From the NCBI GenBank assembly GCA_014526335.1, contig JACTAT010000014.1, positions 2,906,840 to 2,970,839 on the forward strand: a DNA stretch of 64,000 nt, written 5' to 3'. Below, piece after piece: positions 37,501 through 49,500 of the stretch. Both the position numbers and the translations under genes were made by a program. Positions within the stretch are counted from its first letter, which is position 1. Each line of letters begins with the position of its first letter. The notes under the pieces were generated by a model, which worked only from the letters and a program-made list of their open reading frames with translations, was not told the origin of the DNA and searched no databases. The stretch comes from Chrysaora quinquecirrha (taxonomy: Eukaryota > Cnidaria > Scyphozoa > Semaeostomeae > Pelagiidae).

Positions 37501-40500
37501 TAAATGGATGTACTACTTAAATTTAACTACTTAATTATACTTTTAGTATAATTATAATTTAACTACTTAATTATACTACCGTACAGCTTTTATCAGCTAT
37601 AGATAGCTTACGTGGACCAGGGGGATACTTCCATTATTCGTTATACTACACGTGCCGCCCAAATGGGTAACTTTTTCAGCGCCAATTTCCCTACATATGG
37701 GTTGATTTTTCGTAAAGAATCTCTAGACATGGGAAGTAAAATATATAAAAACTTTTAGACATGCATTGTCTTGAAAAGCCTGATAAAAAGTGCGTTTTAG
37801 TTCTGTGCAAAGGCCTTTTCGCTGCATTTAGAGTTGACTCAGACTTGTCCAACTTAATTATAAGGTAATATCAGATAATATGCTGGTTGCTATGTAATTG
37901 ACCTTTGATTTCAGAAACAATCGAACCTTTTTTGCAGATTAATAAAAGTGTTGCTGCTGCAGTAGAAGACCTGGAGAAAGCAGCAAAAATCATGCCAGAT
38001 CATGCATTAGTATTGCAAAGTCAAGTCGAGGTAGCAACTTTTCACATATTTACCTATTTAGCAAATATATTAGAATAGTTATCAGACTAACTTTCTAATG
38101 GGTAAATAGTCAGAACAGAGAATTCACAGAATGAATATACTTGACTACCATTTACGGATTGGATGGTATTTATGTGGTCTTCAATGCTTGCAAGAATTTT
38201 CCGGGTTTTTCAAGGGATGGCTTAAACCGCCGCTACACTTGCGAGTTTTTGCTAGAAATGGCGACAGAACATGTTCAAAAATTGTTGCCGAGACCGGAAA
38301 AATTTAGAGTCGCACGTGTAGCCAGGAATATGTTTTCGAACAAATGTTCTACGGCCTTAGGAAATACGGTCGCAGAATATTGCTTTGGTTGAACGTTTCG
38401 CGACATGATTTTGCTTGGCGCCAGTAATGTCGCAGCGTGTAGCCGGTTTTTTTGAATTGGCGACGTAACACAATGCATTGTTTTCGCGCCTTTGTAAAGA
38501 AATTTGCTAGGACCCATTCTTCTTGTTACGCAAGTTGATTGTCGCAGAACTTTAGTGACAGTATTTTTGTCGCAGCGTGTAGCCACCTAAGGATTTCTCT
38601 GAACGGGACACTTTCAGGTGTGTCGCGTCGCCGTTTCAAGCAAAATGTCGCACCGCACTTGTAGCCGCGGCTTTAACGTCCTTAATGACTTACTTAAAAG
38701 CGCTCTAGTATCTATTAAATGAGCAAAACTAACTGTTGATTAATGTCTTTCTTTATAGATCCAATTTCGTTCTGGAGATGCTCAAAAAGCAATGGAAACA
38801 GCCAGAAAGCTCATCGACAAGTTCCCGGACGGGCATGCTCTTGTTTTGGCTGGGATTATTGCATTTAAAAATGATGTAAGAAAACTTTCTTTAAACATTT
38901 TTGTATTTTCTTATGATACCATCAAAGACAAGAAAAATTTGATTTAAATACCGGATGGTCTGAATAGGTCTGTTGACATCTGCCATGCATAATAAAGAAA
39001 TAAAGCACGGAATTCACGGTAATTGCTTTTCAATTAAGAATTTATACCCAATGGTATCGCTTTTTATGTATCGAGTTTAAAATTGTACTGCTCTTTTTAT
39101 TGCAGCTTCATTATGATGCCGTTCAGTATCTAAACAAAGCTTTAAAGTATGAAGCAGGCAGTCAGCCAATTGTTCATCAATGCCTTGGTCTGTCATACAT
39201 GGCATTGGGCATGATAAAGGTATCTAGCTTTTCACTATACAAGAAATGCAGTGGTTGTATGTCTGTCCATATGCTGCTACAGACAATTTCGACATTTTCT
39301 CGACTTTGGAATAACCTCCCGGAGTCACTAAAACTAACATCTAATGGAAAGGCTTTTAGCAAAAAATTTAAGAACCTAACTTTTGAAAGCTATTAATATC
39401 CCGAACAACAAAATGACCAGCGAACAGAGATGAGAAAACCTTATTCCCTTCTTCAGAATATTAGGAAAATTCATTATTTTAAGTTATCCCTTAATGTTAG
39501 TCGGTTATACTTAAAGCAAGTAAGAAACTATGATATCAATTAAAATTATTATTATCCGCAACCTTTTTTTTATGATCATAACCAATATTTTAAGAATTTA
39601 ATAATTGTTAGTTTTGTTAGCTTTGTGGCTGCCCTAGCAAGATAAGCCCTGCTTTTCTTGGGCCGTGTGGAGTACATTTTATTATTGTAAATTGTATTTC
39701 TACAAATAAAAATGAAATCGTCCCCAAAGTGAATGAGAACGAGGAGCAATTCACTCCTTGGAACGTCGTACACCCTTTACTGGGATTTCTATTGTTTTCG
39801 TAGAAATCTCTAAGAAATCCCATGGTTTCAATGGGAATCTCGTACGCCTTTACGAGGAAGGACATGCCCCTCGAATGAAATGCTAAAAAGATTTACCGTT
39901 CATGTCCTACCCCAACCTCGTCCCCAGGGCGAATAGGCCTCTACGTGAAACTCCGCTGTCCATATTCGACCCTGGTATCGGCCTTGTCTATTCGCAATTT
40001 GATTGGCTGTTCTAACAATAGATATTTTAAGTGACGTCACAGTTTCTTCAAAATTTCACACCAAGATAGGCCGAAAGCTATGTGAAAAAACATCAATAAA
40101 AACCAAAAAACGATGCTACATGAGATATTGTATCTTGCCTGATAGTTATCAATGAAATTCTTTGCGTTTCATTTCAAAAAACATCTGCTTTCAGAATCTT
40201 TAACTTGTTTTTATGCCTAGGCCAAATCTGCCAGTATTTTGGCAGATTTTTGTGGTACCAGGGCCCGAATCGATTTGACGGTTGAGATTCGAGGAAATTC
40301 GATTTGGGGCCTGGGGACGAGGTTGGTCCTACCCTGGTATCTGAAGGGAGCATTCAAAATTTTATTGGCGACTAATAAGACAAAGGAATATTCCAGTGCC
40401 TTTGGGCCATGGAAAATAAGTTTATTCCAATACAACACAGCTTCAAAGTAGTATTTGTTTACCTGCGTTACCATATCTTACATAATTCTTTTTATATATT

Positions 40501-43500
40501 TTTGTACAGAAATCAATAGAAGCCCTTCTTGACTGTTTGGAAATGCAGCCTAACGATAATCCAGATGTTTTAAGAGCACTTGGTACTGCTTTTAAGTAAG
40601 TTTGTCTTTAATTTATCCCGTTTTCTAATTCGAACCGTGTCATGCAAATTGAAATCAATCGTGTTCTTCTAAAAATTGTTGCAGTTTTATTTTCACATAA
40701 AACAATGACCATACCTGTCTATTCGCAGAGAGCTTGGCATCGACAAGACTGCTTTGGAATACTTAGATGGTGCACTGAGCATAAATAGTCGAGATGTTAA
40801 AGTAAGCCATACTCATCTACTATTCTAAAGAATATCGTAAATGTTATATTTTGATACCAAAGTACTTAAGTCTTGCTTCTTAACTTAACGATTGAGGAAA
40901 TTACGACTTACTTTCACCGAAACCGTTCAATATCAAAATGTTTCATCTCTCTGCAATGTTACCAAAATACTCAACAGAGTGTATCTTCACAAGTTATTGT
41001 CACGATGTCAAAATGGCACGCAAAATCACTCTGTCTCTGAACACTTTTGTTTAGTCTTGGATTGCTATTCCAAACTGTCCGGAAGCATACATGTTTCAGA
41101 CTTTATTCTGCAAGACAGTTCAGACACTTTTACGAGCGCATCGTTTGCTAATCCATTTGACGAACGGTCCGTGCAGAGGTCAGAGTTGTATACTGAAGCT
41201 TACATATGCTACTTCGAAATATAGCAATTTCTTTCTGTAATTATTTCAAATAGCCACTGTTTCCAGCCCCAAAATCCGGACAGAAATGCATACTCGAGCT
41301 ACTTATCAATGCTATTGCGTTTCGAATAAAACTTTTTGCTTTTTAGCAGGCATTCCATTTCTATCACACCCTTATTTGTAGAAGGGGCCTCCCCATCTTA
41401 CACGGGCACAAGCTCAAAAAAGCATAAAGAGAGTTATGACCCGCAGAATGTACAATTTTCCGTGTAAAACTACTCTTTTTCTAAGCAATATCAGTTTTTA
41501 AAGTTTTGCTGTTCGTGATTTCCTTGGCATGACTATAATGCTGCTATAATGGCACCTACTGGTTAACCTTTTAGGCCCTGATCATCAAAGGACACATTCA
41601 TTTTTCATCTGGGAAAATCGAAGAATCACTGAAAGACTACCAGGCAAGTGAAGAGATTGTTCTTTGATTGATTGATTGTTTGTATATTGATAAATTGATT
41701 TGCGAGTCGATTAATTGATTTATTTCGATTTTGTTTCAATTGCAGTGCAGTATTTCAATTGATTTATTTCAATGGTCAATTTTTGTCGTCTTCATTTTTT
41801 TCTCATAATTGATTTATTGATTTTCTATACTGTTTTGTTCTTCAGGCTTGCCTCTACATCGAGCCAGATCATTATGGTTGTCAGTATATGAAGGCCCTTT
41901 CCCTTGCAATGCTTGGAAGGTTTTATGAAAGTGTCAAGGCTTCAACAAGGGTGCGTATCTTTTTTGCGTATAAAGTTTCGAATACTGTCCATTTCTTCAT
42001 TGTTCCGTCTCTCTAAACAGTCTTGTCTTTCTTTGCATTGCCCTGTCTTGGTATGTCTTGTCGTGTCTGCAATGTCTCACCTTTTCTCCTCTTTTATTAT
42101 CTTGTAAGCTAGTCGCATCCTGTCTTGTCCTCTTTTCTTGTCTTATCGTGTCTTGTCTTGTCTTGTCTTGTCTTGTCTCTTGTCGTATCTTGTCTTGTCT
42201 TGTCTTGTCGTGTCTTGTCTTGTCTTGTCCTGTCTTGTCTTCACTTGCCTTGTCTTGTCTTGTCTTGTCTTGTCTTGTCTTTTCTTGTCTTGTCTTGTCT
42301 TGTTGTGTCTCGTCTTGTTTTGTCTTGTCTTGTCCTGTCTTGTCTTCACTTGCCTTGTCTTGTCTTGTCTTGTCTTGTCTTTTCTTGTCTTGTCTTGTCT
42401 TGTTGTGTCTCGTCTCGTTTTGTCTTGTCTTGTTTTGTCCTGTCTTGTCTCGTCTTGTCTTGTCTTGTCTTGTCTTGTCTTGTCTTGTCTTGTCTTGCCC
42501 TGCTTTATCTTGTCTTTTCTTGCCTTGTCTCGTCTTGTCTTTTCTTGTATTGTATTGTCTTGTCTTGTTTTGTCTTTTCTTGCCTTGCCTTGCGTTGTCT
42601 TGTCGGATCTTGTCTTGCCTTGTCTTCTTTTGTCTTGTTTTGTATTTTCCTTTGATTTCAATAGTTCCTCAATCGTATCTCAAATCTATTCTTAATGTAG
42701 GCCTCAATCTTTTGAAAATGTTTGAATCTTTTCCCAGGTTATGATATCAAATTTTGGAGCTGCTTTTGTACCAGAGTACAGTCAATCATTTTACTTACGT
42801 GGTAAGAGTAGGTTGGAAGCTTTCAAATTCTAAATTTTAGTTCGTTTATTAGTCAGCAGCGGTTCTTGGCTTTTATTATGCTCAAATTTAAGAGTTGCTG
42901 TTTTCTGTTTAGAATTCGCTCGTTACTTGCATTCAAAATTAGACACTCCGTTAAAGAATACCGATTCGAGAGTGATCTTTCTCCAAGCTTTCGAGAGATG
43001 TGGATCAAGAATCTACCTTGGAATGTTAAGGTTGGTTGCAGATCAATTTGTCACCAGATTTTGACGCAACAGGGTATTGAAGCTTTTTTCAAAACGTCGT
43101 ATATAACTTTTTTTCTAGAACTATACAGAACAACCCGGAATACAGCCACATATAAGGTTAGTGCGTTCATATCTGTAGACGAAAAAGAGTTTCAAATTGA
43201 TATTCCTTGATTTATTGCATTGAGAAAGTGCTATCTCTCAAGTGGTTTAAACTACACCAGTTTTGTACGATTATGTTACGGTTTGTCGTACCACCACAAC
43301 ATCTGAGATGTTTTGGGTCGCTGACTACAACTACAAATGATCTTTTGCAAACATGACCGAAAAGGAAGCAGCTGTTTGTTTTTTTGCTCCGCTCATTTGG
43401 TTGACGACGAAGAAGGAAAAAACTCATGTGTTTCATCTCAAACCGTGAGCTTAAATGAATTTCTCGTGTCAAGGTCTCCGAAATAATAAAGGAATTAAAA

Positions 43501-46500
43501 ATGTGACATAACAAACCATACAAACCACTACAAACACATCAATTATGCTCAAATCGATGTAAATGTTTGGAAATGTTGGTCAACATTTTTTTGTCATCAA
43601 AATGTTGTTTATTAAGCCAACATCTACAGGAAACCGTGCCATCATGTTGGCTAACAATTTTTGGCCAATATGTTAGCACGGTTTGCGCCCGGCTTTAGCG
43701 AGCAGAGTCCAGAGTTATGTTAAGCCTTCCTCCACTCAGCTGCGAACGTTCGCTCACTTAGCAAGGAATGACGCTCGCCAACTGTCTGAGAACTAGGCTT
43801 TTCTTGATACGCGGATCTTTTTATGAGCAGAGTCGAGAAAAATATTCAGACTTCCTCCAGACAAAAATTCACTCAGAGGCGAACCTTGCTAGCAAGCAAT
43901 GACGGTCACCGACTGTCTACGATGAGGTTTGCGACATGTGAGAACTAGGCTTTCCGCTGTCTTGATACGTGGATCTTTTTGCGAGCAGAGTGGAGAAAAG
44001 TATTCAGACTTCCTCAAGACAAAAATACGCCCAGGGGTGAACCTTGCTCACTTGACAGTGCAAGCGGGCCTGTCTTGGGTGTGGTGTAAGATATTCTTTT
44101 CTTTTGTTTCTTCTGTCCTCCGGCCAATGACCATAACTTTCTCCCGACTCTGTTTTTGAGAGTGCTAACTTAACTCTGCCACAAAGTAAGATGTTTTTGA
44201 ACACATAGATATATGATGAATATGCAGATGCAGAAATGTTATGGGAACCAGCAAAACAGATCATTTTTGCATTGTGTAAATTATCTAATGAATCACAGTA
44301 GCTGAATTGCATGATCCTTGTCATAGTAGCATCTAACTCTGACTTACTGTTGTTTATACCAAGGTCCTAGTAAAGAGTAGGAATTAAGGGATGGCATTTC
44401 TGCTGATGGGTCTGTAGAGATGTGAGTCGGCAAACATCACTGTCGTGAGATGATAATAAGAGTAAATGATCTTTCCCTTTGCATTAGACCTTGATAAGAT
44501 TTCGTTCTAAAGATCGTGAAGATAATTTGCCAATAATACTCTTTACATCTTAGCTAATTTTTCTATTTCTTTTTTGCAGTGATGTTGAACAAATTCAGTT
44601 TGAGAATTTATCAGATGATGCAAAAGTGAGTGTGAAATCCTACAGTGTGTTGTTGTAGAACCTACTATTTTACCATTTTATGAAGTTAAACTTTCAGCTT
44701 GAAGATAATTAGTTTTATCCACGAAATTGCCAGTTTTAGAAAAAAATGGAAATTTCCATGTCAGGCAAGCAAAACCAGTCGCAAAACCAGTCGCAGTCCA
44801 AGTCAGGTCGCAAAACGTTACTCGTCAAATATTACTTTCTTGCGTCGAGCAAAAATGTATTTGAACTTTGCCAAGAATATTGCGCAACAAAAAATTCATG
44901 CTTATTTTTCCTTGTCAAGCATTGTATTTGTGTGACGTGGTCAAACTTTCAAATGTTACATAGTGAGCCGATTTCAATTGTTTGACAAACAATGTTTGAT
45001 TGTTTGGCTAGGACCTTAAGGCTCATTCTCCCCATTGAGATCCAGGCTTTTTAAGGTAATCTCGAAAGCGTATTTAAATCAGCTGCAAGCTTGGGAATCT
45101 CTGTGGGAGATGCCGGTTAGTCGGGTGAGAATTGGTCTAGACACGGCTTGAGAATACAATCATACAGTCTGGTTCGCTCGGGCTAGACTAGGAAGAAACA
45201 TAATATTGAATTTCGCATCTCTTTAGCTACTACTATGCAAAGCTGCTACATATGAGGAATTACTACAATATCATAGCGATGGGTTCATGCCAAACTGGAG
45301 ACTAAATAAAGCCATGGCCTTGGGTGTTCTGGATGTAGCACAAACGGCGTTACAGTGAGTTTTTTAACAGTAAATTCTCGCATGTAATTTGTCTTGTTTG
45401 TTAGGATATGGTTAATATTTTTCCTGGTGGAAGGATGGGGTGCTCTTTTTAATGCCAGCCCAAAAAACAGTTGGCTTGAACCTACGAAGACAAATTTTCC
45501 AACGAGAAACTAGAATTTGCAATAAAGATGCTGACGAATACAGTATGAAATGAACATCGTGACAAATGCAGCATGAAATGAACATCTTGTCGAATTGACG
45601 AATGCAGCTTGAAATTAACATGCTGATGAATGCAGTATGAAATGAACATGCTGTCGAATAGGGCCTTTATAAATTGGCATTCTTTTGAATAAATTGAACG
45701 GTTTTTTCAATACATGCATGAAGTTCACTTTCTTAACAATACGGTATGAAATTAGATAAAAATGCTGATGCAAAAAGTATGCAACGCCCAGTGGCAACGT
45801 CGTTGGCTCTTTGATCATGCGTTTTAGCTTCGACTCCCATCTATTGTAATATGCCACTTGTGGAAAACTCTAATTTCTGGCTCTGGTTTCTTAATAAATA
45901 AAGGTTTTGGTGTGTGGATTTTTACTGTATTTGAAACAACCCCGAGCAGTTTTCAAATGATAAAGCTGTACTTTTAATTGATTTTATTTTGGATGACTTT
46001 TATATTTTAGTTACTGGAGATCACCCGTTAGTTTGAGAGGCTGGAAAGGAAAGCGGTTTACATGGCGAGATATTTTCGATGTTTCTCTAAAATGGCGAAA
46101 GCTAGTTTCCATGTGGTATCCAGCTCTGTGGCTTGACTTATTTCCAAAAAAAGTGGTTGAATCCGGAATGTCTAATCAAGTTTTGTTTACAGTGTGAGTA
46201 GTTATCTTGAATATATTAAAAAATAGCGAAGATCACTGAAAGTGAAGGTGCAATGGTTTACTTAGCGCCAGTCACTAGGATCTCTGTAATAGGTTAACCT
46301 CGACCCTGGCTGTGACGCTACCGTAGCTGGGGCTCGAACCCCGACCTCGCTGAGCTTCTGTTCTGACGCCACAAGCACAAGGAGGTAGTGGCCACATTTT
46401 CACACAAGGGAGTGTGTGCCATGTTATTTGGTCTGAATTTTTGCTTGAAAGCCGTTTGGAATTGGTCTAGAAATTTTAACTAGACCTTCCCTGAAGTTAA

Positions 46501-49500
46501 TGTAGACCTTAGGCTTTTTCATTTTGGGTAAACATTTTCAGTTCTGTCATTTTATTCATTTTTTTATTTGTAGGGGGAATCATCAAATGTTTAGATTCAT
46601 GCCTTATTTTCGAAGAGTATTTGATCTTGCAAAGTCGATGATTAGAAAGATATTTGCGTAAGTATGGCACAGTTTTTGTTCGAAAGATATGTTCTTGCTA
46701 AACAAAGATATAGCAGAATCGAACATCCAGGTGATATAGCCAACCGCTCTTCCTGCTTGGCTATGCTGGGCCTTCTTCAGTACCATACAAAACTGTATAT
46801 ATTTTTTATGAATGGCACGCCTCGGCATTGTTTAAGAAACATTATAAGTACTATAGGCATGTTTAGACTGATTTTCGCTATGATACTCGTAGAAACCCAA
46901 TGTTGCTAGCTATATTCCTCCACCTTCTTTTTTTAGGCAAAAGCTAAACGCAAAAGCACAAGAGGAATTACAGAAAGCATCGGACGTCAAAGAGCTTGTC
47001 TCTTTGCTACGGGTATGGTTTCAACGTTTTGTTTCTTAAGATGGGAGGATAGACAACGTTGCGCGTTTTTAGAAAAAGTTTAATTTCAAAGTCACATTAC
47101 ATTCAAGTGGACCAACTTTGCTTATCGTATTTATTTTATCAACAGATCTATATATCAACATCTATATATATTTTATCAACAGATCTATATATTTTAACCA
47201 AGCCTAACCCTAACATCTACATTATCTAAACATCTATACATCCATATTATAACTTTTTAGAAAGCATCACTACGAGAATCATTTGGCGTGGCACTGCAGA
47301 TACCCAGCGCTAGAAGGAAGACATCACAACTTGATGGGGTCTTAGTTACCATGTCTGGCCAGAGGTTAGTCGCATATATAGTTCTGACTATATACCTGTG
47401 TGTGTATGACTATTCCTATAGTCAAAGGTTTAAGTTGCCTTATATAATTTGATATGTCTTACATGTGAACACTTTCACCGATGTACACAGGGCTACCGAG
47501 ATAATAGGCCTTGGGTAACGAAAGATTAGAAGCCCCTTGATCTTCCCCTAAAGTCTCAACGAAATGTCCATTTTGCGCATTTTGGAAAATCTTTGTCGCG
47601 GAAAAACTTTGGATTTTAGCGTCAAAATAAATCTGTTGAAATTCTTACCGTTGGCTTTTCCTTTCAAATTGCATATCCTCTTTTATGGTCTAATTTCTTT
47701 ATCCCTGTTCATAATTCGCCACCTGCAACTGTTTGCGCCGATTTTCTTATTTGATGATTTCAAATTTGAATTTAAAGACATAAATAACAAACAGCTTTTT
47801 AACTGTTCTCGGGTGATGGATGTTCTAAATCGAAATCCTCGACGATCGTGGCTGGGCAGTTTCAAAATGCATTTTCTGCCCATCTAGTAAGCTATTTTAA
47901 AAACGTGTCTGGATTCTTGGGGGTCTTTGTGATTAAGGTCCTAGAGCAAATTTCCAAAAAGTCCCCCGTCTCTGCGCTACTACTTTAAAAACCCAGCTTT
48001 TCAATCCAATAGCGATAACTAGCTACGACTCGGGTAATAACACTGGTGGGACTCCATGTGACCCGATTATAAATCTGTGTATTTCCTGTATGTAAGTTGT
48101 GTATTGCAGCGGTCTTGTTTATAAATGACTGGCTAAACTATGAGACATGTCGTGCACGACACTGTCGCCCGTGACATGACCCCTCGATGTCTCCCAGTTT
48201 GGCCACCTTGGAAACTTTGTAGCGTGCGACAAAATTTTTAGCGAGAAACACGCACAGACTTGTCTCCGTGACTCGGTGGACATATTCCTCGCTAGTCACT
48301 CACATGTTGGTGATCATCCTGGAAGACACGCGGAATACAATGTCACGCGCGACATGTCTCTTAGTTTAGCCACAACTTAAGTCACATGTTACTAATACCA
48401 TTTCTCTGATTATAGAGTAGAGGACATGTCTTTTCTGCTGGAAAGCATATCAAAGCCTGTTCGCTCAAACCAGTTTCATTCTGAGTTAGAATATCTGTGG
48501 GGAAAACTCGCTGACGATGTTTCAAAGCAAAAAAATGCCAAGGTAGCTACATACTGCAAAAATGATTGCTTATATGTACGTTACAAAACTCTAAGTAGAA
48601 ACATTGAGAGATTTTTGACTTTGTTGTTCAAACCATTGAGCTCTTTGACTTAATGGAAACCTCGTTGGCTCTCTAGTCATGCAGATCAGGTTTGAATCCC
48701 ACCTATTGTGGTATGTCACTTGTGCATAAGTCTATCCTAGTTCACGTCATTCATGACAAATATATATGAATATGTATGGTGCTGTAGAAGGCTTAACATA
48801 GCCGAAACGCAGAAAAGTGAAATAGGAGAAAAGCCTTAAGGTGTATGTATGTATTCAAGAATTACTTAGCGATTTAATGGAAGCCCATAGCTCAGTAGAA
48901 ACGTCGTTGGCTCTCTAGTAATGCAGTCCAGGTTTGAATCCCCTCTACTGTTGTATGCTACTTGGGCAAAAGTCTATCCTAGTGCTCTCCATGCATCACA
49001 AATATATATGAATTTGTATGGTGGTGTAGAAGGCTCAACATAGCCGAAACACAAAAATGTAGAATAGCAGAAAAAGCTTGGGCTGTATGATTCAGAGAAT
49101 TTATCGACGATTTCATTGAGCTCTATGACTCGGAAGCGCTGTTTGCTCTCTGGGCATGCAGTCCAGGGTTGAATCCCACCAATTGTGGTATGGCACCTGT
49201 AGAAATATCAATCCTAGTGCTCGCCATTCGTGACAGATATTATTTTACGCTGAATTTTCGAGAAACGTTAATTCGTAGCCATTTTTAAGAAAAGGATAGG
49301 GGAGCCATTTTGTCGATATCTGGTCCGATCCAGGGCCAATTCTGGTTCTTTTGCAATGCGTTTGCACGAGACGAACTGGATTGGTTCCGGCACCTTGTGT
49401 GATGCTAAAACAGATACTTCTATTTCTTTTCGAAAAATGATGTGTTCCTCTAAGCTTTATTCATTCGCTTTTAGTCACGTTTCGTACCTGTACCAGCTGG

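Noticed and set aside
42058..42744. Three Cys/Leu/Ser-rich plus-strand frames and a Lys/Asp/Arg-rich minus frame of 170-230 residues
   Set aside because: Translations of the (TGTCT)n satellite in every frame, inside a TTC13 intron.
42913..43030. Programmed frameshifting in TTC13 exon 14
   Set aside because: No slippery heptamer with a downstream structure is evident, and the same kind of missing G:C base recurs in two other genes, which fits consensus error better.
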